NCBI GenBank assembly: GCA_947166655.1
Contig: CAMVFC010000008.1
Coordinates: forward strand, 1 to 46,984
DNA from: an uncultured Prevotellaceae bacterium
Lineage (GTDB): Bacteria > Bacteroidota > Bacteroidia > Bacteroidales > Bacteroidaceae
Length of the DNA stretch: 46,984 bases
Direction of reading: 5' to 3'
Within the stretch, counting starts at the first letter, position 1. Each line of letters opens with the position of its first letter. Position numbers and translations under genes: made by a program. Below are positions 1-8,900 of this stretch, piece after piece. Below the pieces are notes generated by a model. That model had not been told where the DNA came from and made no database searches. It was given only the letters and a program-made list of their open reading frames with translations.

Positions 1-2358
1 CGGGGTTGAAGGGCACCATCTTCAGGGCCTTCAGCGAAGCGGGCTCCACACCCAGTTTAGCAGCCTGTGCGGTGCGACCCGGGCAGACGTCGGCGCAGTT
101 GCCGCAGCCGAGGCAGTCGAGCACACTGGGCTCGATGACGAAGTGCATACCCTTCATGGCAGCGGGAGCCTTCATCTCGCGGGTCTCCAGACCTTCGAAC
201 TTGCTGAGTTCCTCGTCGGTGAGGACGAACGGACGGATGGCAGCGTGCGGGCAGACGTATGCGCACTGGTTACACTCGATACAGTTCTCCTTATCCCATA
301 CGGGCACGAAGGCTTCGACACCGCGCTTCTCATAGGCGGCAGTACCCACCTGCCAGGAACCGTCGACCGTGCCGTGCTTGACAAAGGCGCTGACGGGCAG
401 CAGGTCACCAGCCTGAGCGTTGATAGGACGTACGAGTTCCTTGACGAAAGCAGGAGCGTCGTCCACCTTCTCTGCATCGTCGGGCAGGTTGGCCCATTCG
501 GGCTTCACGGTGAGCTGAACGTACTCGCCGCCACGATCGACGGCAGCGTAGTTCTTGTTCACCACATCCTCGCCCTTGGCGCCGTAGCTCTTCACGATGA
601 ACTTCTTCATCTGCTCCACAGCGAGTTCCACGGGAATCACGCCGGTGATGCGGAAGAAGGCGCTCTGCAGGATGGTGTTGGTGCGGTTGCCCAGACCGAT
701 TTCCTGTGCGATCTTCGTAGCGTTGATGGTATAGACGGTGATATTGTTCTGTGCGAAATAACGCTTCACCTTGTTCGGCATGAACTTCTCCAGCTCGTCG
801 GCGTCGAAGATCGTGTTCAGCAGGAACGTACCGTTCTTCTGCAGACCGCGGGTGACGTCGTACATGTGGAGGTAAGCCTGCACGTGGCAAGCCACGAAGT
901 TAGGCGTGGTCACCAGATAGGTCGAGCGGATAGGTGTATCGCCGAAGCGCAGGTGCGAGCAGGTGAAGCCGCCAGACTTTTTGGAGTCGTAGCTGAAGTA
1001 AGCCTGACAGTACTTGTCGGTGTTGTCACCAATGATCTTCACCGAGTTCTTGTTGGCACCCACGGTACCGTCAGCACCCAGACCGTAGAACTTAGCCTGG
1101 AACATGCCCTTGCCGCCGAGAGCAATCTCCTCCACTTCGGGCAGCGACGTGAACGTCACGTCATCCACGATACCGATGGTGAAGTGGTTCTTGGGCTCGG
1201 GCAGAGCGAGATTATTGAACACGCTGATGATCTGAGCGGGCGTGGTGTCGTGCGAACCAAGGCCGTAGCGACCGCCGACGATGAGGGGACGGTTCTCCAC
1301 GTCGTAGTAAGCATCCTTCACGTCGAGGTACAGAGGTTCGCCGTTGGCACCGGGCTCCTTCGTACGGTCGAGCACAGCGATGCGCTTCACCGTCTGAGGC
1401 ACAGCAGCCAGCAGGTGCTTCACCGAGAACGGACGATAGAGGTGCACCGAGATCATACCCACCTTCTGGCCATTCTGGTTCAGGTAGTCGATAGCTTCGC
1501 GTGCAGCATCGGTGGCAGAGCCCATGAGGATAATCATGCGGTCAGCATCCTTGGCGCCATAGTAGCTGAAGAGGTGGTACTCGCGGCCAGTGATCTTCGA
1601 GATCTCGCCCAGGTACTTCTCCACCACTTCGGGCACTGCATCGTAGTAGGGGTTGCAGGCCTCGCGGTGTGTGAAGAATGTCTCGGGGTTCTCAGCGGTA
1701 CCACGAGTGATGGGACGTTCGGGCGACATGGCGCGGTCGCGGAAGCGCTTGATATACTCTTCCTTCACCAGCGGGCGGATGTCCTCCTGGTCCATGAGCT
1801 CAATCTTATGATACTCGTGGGAAGTGCGGAAGCCGTCAAAGAAGTTGACGAACGGCACGCAGGTCTCCAGCGAAGCCAGGTGGGCGGCAGCTGTCATGTC
1901 CATGACTTCCTGCACAGAGCCTTCACAGAGCATGGCGAAACCCGTCTGGCGGCAAGCCATCACGTCCTGATGGTCGCCGAAGATACACAGCGAGTGGCTG
2001 GCCAGCGTACGGGCCGAGACGTCGAAGACGCAGGGGATGAGCTCGCCGGCGATCTTATACATATTCGGGATCATCAGCAGCAGACCCTGAGAAGCCGTGA
2101 AGGTCGTGGTCAGCGCACCAGCCTGCAGCGAACCGTGAACAGCACCAGCGGCACCGGCCTCGGACTGCATCTCCTGGACGCTCACGGTCTGTCCCCACAG
2201 GTTCTTGCGCCCGCGGGCAGCCCACTCGTCGACGTGCTCAGCCATAGGCGAGCTCGGAGTGATGGGATAGATAGCAGCGACCTCAGAGAACATATAGCTC
2301 ACGTGAGCCGCAGCCTCATTACCATCACAAGTGATAAATTTCTTTTCTTTAGCCATAA
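1..2358 (-). CDS. nifJ: pyruvate:ferredoxin (flavodoxin) oxidoreductase, 3' end truncated by window edge
   Basis: Reverse-strand reading from ATG at 2358 is open to the window edge: MAKEKKFITCDGNEAAAHVSYMFSEVAAIYPITPSSPMAEHVDEW... with a ferredoxin-like CxxCxxCxxxCP motif (ENCIECNQCAYVCPHAAIRP). Absent from the ORF track because it runs off the edge. Confidence 0.96.
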
Positions 2359-2406
2359 TAAACGTTTATAGGTTTTGAAATTGGTTGTGTTTCCACTTGT
2401 CGGCCG

Positions 2407-2437
2407 CAAAGATAGTGATTATCCACGAAAGTGCAAA
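2407..2437 (-). promoter_or_regulatory. Bacteroidales-type promoter for nifJ (TTTG-N19-TATCTTTG on minus strand)
   Basis: Plus-strand CAAAGATA at 2407-2414 and CAAA at 2434-2437, spacer 19. Confidence 0.7.
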
Positions 2438-2494
2438 GTCAAGGTGGCAAAAAAAGTGTGATAGCCCCCTATAATCTTCCGACAGGAGATGAAA

Positions 2495-2569
2495 TGTGAA
2501 AAATGGAAAGTGAAAAATGAGAAATGAAAAATGAAAAGTGAAAGAGGGAAAAGTGAGAGTGGGAAAAAT
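2495..2569. repeat. degenerate 7-mer TGAAAAR micro-repeat
   Basis: gtgaaaaatggaaagtgaaaaatgagaaatgaaaaatgaaaagtgaaag... Confidence 0.8.
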
Positions 2570-2595
2570 CCTGGTTTCCTTAAGCTATCAGTGTC

Positions 2596-2655
2596 GTATC
2601 ACTGGTGATACGAAGCTGTATCACTGGTGATATGAAGCTGTATCACTGGTGATAC
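2596..2655. repeat. palindromic tandem array, 3 x GTATCACTGGTGATAC, 22-bp period
   Basis: Units start at 2596, 2618 and 2640; spacer GAAGCT. Confidence 0.95.
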
Positions 2656-2934
2656 GACCCCAATTGTCTTGACGTTCTTCTCGTTTCTCCCTAAAGAGAA
2701 GCACATCTTCTGCAAGAAAAAAAATCCCCAAGGGAATGCCTGTTCCGGCAAAATTTTCCGTAATTTATGTTAAACCCGTCACCTTTTCACCCCATCTGTC
2801 ACCCCATCCGTCACCACTTATCAAACTATCCTTCAACATGTTGTCTCTGGATGTGACGGTTTGACAGTTCTTTTGGGCAAAAAAAGCAGAGAGGAAGGGT
2901 AAGCGCCTCCGCGAAGCCTGGGAAAGTCCAACAG

Positions 2935-3708
2935 CTACCTGACAGCACGCACGGAGAAGCCATAGGCACGACTGGCAGTCCATTCGGCATCATAGCCTTT
3001 GAAGTTCAGGTTATAAGCCGCTGAAAGCATTGATCTGTTGACTATTCCAGACCAGTAATAGCCACCCGTGCCCACCTCCGTAGGAGCAGCACCATTTTGG
3101 AGACCTGCCGACGGCAGGAAGATACTGTTGCCATTCTGTGCAGTAACGCGATAGCCATTCACGCCATTCAACGTCTCAGGAGTCCAAGTGCAACGGGTCG
3201 TCAGTTCTGCCAATTCGCTGCGGGTGGGCAATCGCCATTCTCCGCCCCAGCGCTGACGGGCGACATCGTACTTCGTTCCACAAATATTCACACCTATATA
3301 TTCGTATTCTCCATTTTTGAAAAAGGTGTAGTTCTCTTCAGTATAGCTTCGCTTCTCCACCGTCTCTCCCCAGGCATAGCGTCCGCCGAAATCTTCTGGA
3401 TGCGAGGCACCGACATTGCATGTTGCCCAGCATACCGAGAGGCCCATATCAACAGCTTCATGGTATTCGGACACATCACCTTCGGCGAAAGTGATAGAAG
3501 CGATTGTCGCTATCGGGCACCACTGTTTATTGCCCGACTTCAAGTGAATAAGCAGCGCCGAGTCTGAGATGGTGATCGAGTCTATCGTAGCAGTAGGGAT
3601 AGAGGTGACATCGCCCTTGACCAGACGGATGCACATCATATTCGGTGTCTTCTGTGCGGCCAGTGCCGTACAGAAGAACACCAATATGATGATGAAGATA
3701 TTCCTCAC
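2935..3708 (-). CDS. secreted protein with Fibrobacter succinogenes major paralogous (FISUMP)-like domain
   Basis: Signal peptide MRNIFIIILVFFCTALAAQ; GGRYAWGE...WGGEWRLPTRSELAEL...SIFLPSAG...GGYYWSG...GFSVRAVR. Confidence 0.7.
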   Translation of the reverse strand: MRNIFIIILVFFCTALAAQKTPNMMCIRLVKGDVTSIPTATIDSITISDSALLIHLKSGNKQWCPIATIASITFAEGDVSEYHEAVDMGLSVCWATCNVGASHPEDFGGRYAWGETVEKRSYTEENYTFFKNGEYEYIGVNICGTKYDVARQRWGGEWRLPTRSELAELTTRCTWTPETLNGVNGYRVTAQNGNSIFLPSAGLQNGAAPTEVGTGGYYWSGIVNRSMLSAAYNLNFKGYDAEWTASRAYGFSVRAVR

Positions 3709-3730
3709 TTCAGTGATATGGATTAATCTT

Positions 3731-5728
3731 TCAGAACGTTCTTTCCTTCACATATACCTGACTGTCGTCGGCATACTCATCGGCGGAGATGTCTGCGCCG
3801 GTGTCAGTGCCGGAGGGAGCGGTAGTGGAGCAGCGGGTACGGTTCTTATAAACGTACTTGAGATTCTGGGCAACGATAGCCTTCAGCAGCGTGCTTCCGC
3901 TGTAACTGGAACTACCCATGAAGTCACCATAGACGTAGCCTGTTGGACCAGTGAGCGTGCCAATGTGGGTGGCGGCTGCGGGATTCTGGACGCTGGCATA
4001 CGAAGAAGGACTGTTGGCACAACTCGTGAAAGTATAATGGAAACGGGTATGATTGGTATTGGCTGATGCCATATCAAGCAAAGCATTAACAACAGTCTTT
4101 TTGTTATCACCATTTTTGTTGTATTCATCTTCAATGCTGGCTGTACATGTGCTGCCTACACCTACAGAATAATCTTTAACTGAAGCATTATCTGCCCAAT
4201 TGGTAACACGAACAGTTTTATGAAGATCCCATGCGTTACGATAACCAAAGAATATCTTGCCACGATAATCATTCAGAGTGTAATATGAGTGGTCAAGCAA
4301 CTTAATATTATCGGTGTACTGCGTATGTATCTCATCAATGGCGTTGCACATTTCTGTCGTATAGTCTGTCCATGAAGACAAAAGAGGGGTACCATCTTCT
4401 TTAACCATTATGACAGATAACGTTTCGGTGGGATTGGCTTTAAGAAAATCCACCAAGTCCTTGATGGCATCCTTGTATAGGACATTCGTATTAGCCATGC
4501 CATGATAAATATACAAGTTACTCGTCGTTATCGCGGTGGAATACTTGTAACCAGGGCGTATATCGAAAGCACGAACGCCATTCTCTAACTGCTGTGCAAT
4601 AGTCTCGCTTTGGCACTTCGATGAAGATGTATAGCTAGTAACGCTACTCGTAGCAGAGTCGTGCGACCCAGGTGTACTCAACATACTAAAATAGGTTGAG
4701 CCTGGAATCATGGCCATCCAGCGATTGGTCTTAGCTGTGGAGATGGCTCCGAACTTATATTTCTTGTAGTAAGGTTTGCAGACTGTACCCGAAGTGACAC
4801 CAGAGACAGAAGCAAGATAACTGACATTTGCATCAGAAGTTCCCACTGCATTGGAGGTAGATTTCGTATAGTAGTTACCCTCAGTGGTCCGAACCGTGAT
4901 GGTAAGGCCGGCGGTTTGCTTGACAGGCAGTAGATAGAAGCGAACGACGGGAGTTGACTCATTGATGTTAGACACAACAACCACATCACTTTGCCTGCTC
5001 GAGAAATAGGTGTCGCCATCATCTGTTGAGACAGAGGCTTCCTTCGTACTGGCATTGTATGCCATACGGCCAGCCAAGCTGACCTTAGAGTTGGAGCATA
5101 ATGCCACTGACGCTACCGTGCCTCCGTCGAACGAAGACAAATCCACATCGACGACCGAACAGATGTGTCCGAAGGTAAAGCTGGCATTAGCGCCTCCACC
5201 CGTTGTAGTGGCCACGGCAGCCATGTAGGGACCCATCACGCCGCTGTTCTCAAGATTCTCGTCATAGTCTTGCTCGGTGTAAATCATTGTGGTGACGGTA
5301 GAACCGTTCCAACCCAAGACCGCATCGGCTGGGTAGAAAGCGTAGAAAGTGGCATCGGAGCCCGTTCCGTCGGTGGTGAACGAGTTCTTACCCGTTCGTG
5401 GCTGGAACTCAGCCGTGGCAGCTGCGGACGTGGGTTGATAAGTGTACATCAGCGCGCCGTCACTGATACTGATATTATCGTTCGTTGCCCATGTGCCGAA
5501 GAAGCCTTCGGAAGCGCTGGTGTTGATAGAGGCACGGGTGGACGGTCCGCCGTCCAGGTCCTCTTCGTCCAACACCTGCAGGGGCTGTCCTACACTGGCT
5601 TGGAATCCAATCTTCACACCGGCTCCTGCAGGAGTGGCAGGTTGCTGCGAAGCCAAAGGCTCGTCATCAGTACAGCCGACAAAAGCCAAAGCCGCAGAGA
5701 ATAATATAAGATGATTTCTCGTATTCAT
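3731..5728 (-). CDS. lipoprotein with fimbrillin-like N-terminus and PI-specific phospholipase C X-like domain
   Basis: Lipobox FVGC; fimbrillin-like TRASINTSASEGFFGTWATNDNISI...; PLC-X-like STPGSHDSATSS...AQQLENGVRAFDIRPG...IYHGM...FLKANPTETLSVIMVKED. Confidence 0.8.
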   Translation of the reverse strand: MNTRNHLILFSAALAFVGCTDDEPLASQQPATPAGAGVKIGFQASVGQPLQVLDEEDLDGGPSTRASINTSASEGFFGTWATNDNISISDGALMYTYQPTSAAATAEFQPRTGKNSFTTDGTGSDATFYAFYPADAVLGWNGSTVTTMIYTEQDYDENLENSGVMGPYMAAVATTTGGGANASFTFGHICSVVDVDLSSFDGGTVASVALCSNSKVSLAGRMAYNASTKEASVSTDDGDTYFSSRQSDVVVVSNINESTPVVRFYLLPVKQTAGLTITVRTTEGNYYTKSTSNAVGTSDANVSYLASVSGVTSGTVCKPYYKKYKFGAISTAKTNRWMAMIPGSTYFSMLSTPGSHDSATSSVTSYTSSSKCQSETIAQQLENGVRAFDIRPGYKYSTAITTSNLYIYHGMANTNVLYKDAIKDLVDFLKANPTETLSVIMVKEDGTPLLSSWTDYTTEMCNAIDEIHTQYTDNIKLLDHSYYTLNDYRGKIFFGYRNAWDLHKTVRVTNWADNASVKDYSVGVGSTCTASIEDEYNKNGDNKKTVVNALLDMASANTNHTRFHYTFTSCANSPSSYASVQNPAAATHIGTLTGPTGYVYGDFMGSSSYSGSTLLKAIVAQNLKYVYKNRTRCSTTAPSGTDTGADISADEYADDSQVYVKERTF

Positions 5729-5760
5729 AATTTATTCTGTATTATTAGAGTTCATTACCT

Positions 5761-5946
5761 TTATTCCCAGCTGTCCCACTTCACGGTGTTCGTGCCGGGT
5801 AAGCTGCTACGTTTTACACTCATATCCATATCTTCTTCACCTTCATTGGAGCCTGAGCCTGAATCAACGTTACCACTGACACAAAGCATGTGGCAGGCTT
5901 CTATCATCCGTATTCTGGTGCAGGGTGCTATATATAACTCTTTCAT
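5761..5946 (-). CDS. small 61-aa protein of unknown function (MK-YIAP type)
   Basis: MKELYIAPCTRIRMIEACHMLCVSGNVDSGSGSNEGEEDMDMSVKRSSLPGTNTVKWDSWE; fits the gap between two same-strand genes. Confidence 0.65.
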   Translation of the reverse strand: MKELYIAPCTRIRMIEACHMLCVSGNVDSGSGSNEGEEDMDMSVKRSSLPGTNTVKWDSWE

Positions 5947-5967
5947 TGTTTTTGTTCCTTTGGTTGG

Positions 5968-8900
5968 TTATTTAATAATCACTTTCTTACCGTTCACTAT
6001 GTACATACCCTTGACAGGCTGCGCCACACGTCGGCCACTGAGGTCGTATATTTGCGTAGCAGCCTCCTGACGCACCTCCTCGATGCCGCTGGCATCGCCG
6101 AAGAGCACCCGCAGCGCTTTCACGTTGCTGGCCTGCTTCTTGATGTAGGCGCGGAAGGGATTCACCGTCGGCTTCTTATCACCAACAATATAGAAGGCTA
6201 CGCCCTCACCGCTGGCGTGGTTCTGCAGAACGTAGGAGTTGGCAGGAGCAGCCACTGCACTATAAGTACCGACAAGTTCTCCATTCGTGAATGTCGCACC
6301 AGAAGCGATGACGGGGATGGCAGCGTTCGTTGCTGTATAATCGCCCGCCTTTGTCACGAGCACAGGGCTGTTGGCTGCAATGGAGCTAACTGATGTACCA
6401 CGAATGTTGCCGTCTATGAGATCCACGCCTTGGTCGAGAGTGTAAGCAGCGCCACCAGAGGGAAGGGCAGCTGCAAAGGGAACCACGAGTGTTGCGAAGT
6501 TGCCACCTGCAAGATCACCATTGGCCACAATGTACTTGGCATTGGTTGCCGTGAAGGCCGTAGGAACGAAGAAGTTGACATTACTCTTCTGCAATTCCAG
6601 CTGAGAGCAGGTTCCGTCGACAATCACATTCTTCATGTTGCTCACCTGACTGCCGTTCTTGGCATAGATCAGCAGGTTGGGGTTGTTGGCTGTTGAGATG
6701 GTGGCGCTGCTAAGACCTGTTGCCTTCTCCAAGTTCAGAACGGAAATCGTGTTGGTGAGGGCGGCGTTGATGTCAGCCAGAGTATTATCGCCGAGCACCG
6801 TTACGATGCCATCCGCCGTCTGGATAGAAGCTACAGCATCGCCCACGCGGTAGATTTCCACATTGTCAACCCACAGCTTGGCATTGCTGCCTGAACCACC
6901 TTCGCCATAGATACCTACCGTCAGCGGATAAGTGCCAGCCTCATAGATGTCAACTACAAACAAATCACGAACCCATTCATTGGCCGTGAAGTCATTCACT
7001 TTGGCACTATATGTACCGTCAAGACCTACTTTGTTACCTGTTATGGCAGAAGACTCTGCGTTCTTGTTGAAAGCTTCATAATAAATAAGGTAGCGTCCAG
7101 CATTGGCTATCGTCACATCCTGAGAATAAACGGCGTTGTGGCTCCAACCTGCGGAAAGGCCCAAAGCTGCGCCCGAAGCCTCTCCATAGATATCTGTTGC
7201 AGGAGGCGTTGCATTGTTGAGAGTGCCAGTAGAACCATACTCTGCATTCAATCCGTAAACCCATTCACTGCCAGATTCAGAAGAAGAGAAGCCCGTCACG
7301 TCATACAACGTGCCATTTGTACTGACAACCTGTTGAGCACCCGAAGCCGTCGTGCCGTCAGCCAGCAAGACGGGATTTGTGTCGAAATTGCCGTTGTTGA
7401 CAGCGACAGAAGTGGGATACTTTGCCTTCAGGGCATCGATCTCATTATTCACGTCCGTCAGGTTGGCGGTGTAAGCAGTATACATAGCCTGTGCGGTCGT
7501 GATCTCATTGGCCAGGTCGCTGTTATTCCATACGGCGTTGATGGTCTGTGCCTTGGCAATCTCAGCGTTCAGTTTGGTGAAGCGTGTGTCGTCGCTGCCA
7601 TAGTAGGTGACGGTAACAGCTTCAGGCGAGTAGATAAACCACTGAGCACTGTTATTGGCAAAACCGATATATTTCACGCCGTAAGAATACTCACCTGCTG
7701 CATCGAAGTAAGCCCACACGTCGTTCTTATATTTGCCTTCTTGGAACATTTTCAATGCGGCAGTCATGTTATTAGCATAGTATTGACCATTGAACTGTGC
7801 ATCATTATTACCATCGTATGCTGTAGCACCACCCACTTCGTCATAGAGAGACTTGATCTGTGTCTCGGCATCACCCAAGAAGAGAACCACGGGTGGGAAG
7901 TCAACATTGTTGGTGTGCATCGCTTGGGTCGTAGCATTGTTAGCAGAACGATAGAAAGCCTGCATGGAGAAACGATAGAGGCCAGCAGCAGGAATGGTAA
8001 TAGTGCCTGTATAAACCGACTTCGGGAAGGCGTCGGTTTGGCTACCATTATTTTTATTCTCATAAATTTCGGAGACAGAAGTCGGAGCATCACCACCTAC
8101 AACAACCTTGGAGAACAATCCTACAACAGCTGTTTCCATAGCAGCCACCGTATTGACAGAAGATAGCGATGAATAAGTGTCGTCATCATCTGAGTAAGCA
8201 GCGGTTGCTGCTGCTGCGGCCTGAGCGCCCTTACGGGAAGTCATTGCTGTAGCATGGTCTGCAGCTTCCACAAGTTCCCAAAGGATGATGGGACCAGAGT
8301 TTGTCCCCGTACCATCATAATACACGGATGCTATAGCATTGGAAGCTTCACTATCATTATGCTTGAAGCAGACATTCGTATTCGAGGCGGGACTAATGGT
8401 CAAATAGCCCTGATTAGTTTCAAACACAAAGTTTGTTGCATCGCCAGTCGAACCATTATCAGCCCAAACATCAAAGCTGTCTTTGATATAGAGATAGCGA
8501 TTCGTGTCATAGAACTTTACACTTGAAAGGTTATATTTGTTGGTGGATATAGTAACAGGCAAACCGTAATTATCTACAGTTGCATGCGTACCCCAGGCAG
8601 CACCGCGAGCCAAATACTTGCCCACCGTACCTGTTGATGTCGAATTGGTTGTGCGGTCGGTTGTTGTAGCTGCCACCTTCAGGTAGTATGTACCGTCGAA
8701 CACAGCCGGAGTCTTGATGGTGATGTTTTGGGTCTCATTATAAGTGTTGCCATTAGCATAGCCAATGATGCCAGCAGGAATAGCCAGTGTGTAGGAAGTG
8801 GCAGCGGTCAGGCCAGAAGGAACTTTGAAAGTAAAGCCGTTGGCAGTGGCTGTAAGCTCGGCCGGAGTGCTGCCATTGAAAGTTACTCCTGAAGTGGAAA

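Noticed and set aside
143-2371. 742-aa plus-strand ORF
   Set aside because: Antisense shadow of nifJ; the minus-strand reading matches PFOR throughout and the plus-strand product has no recognisable features.
2596-2655. CRISPR array
   Set aside because: Repeat spacing is fixed at 22 bp with identical 6-nt spacers and no variable spacers or cas genes.
2765-2983. 72-aa minus-strand ORF ending GDGWGDRWGEKVTGLT
   Set aside because: Overlaps the 3' end of the FISUMP-like gene and derives largely from the GTCACC repeats; no support as a gene.
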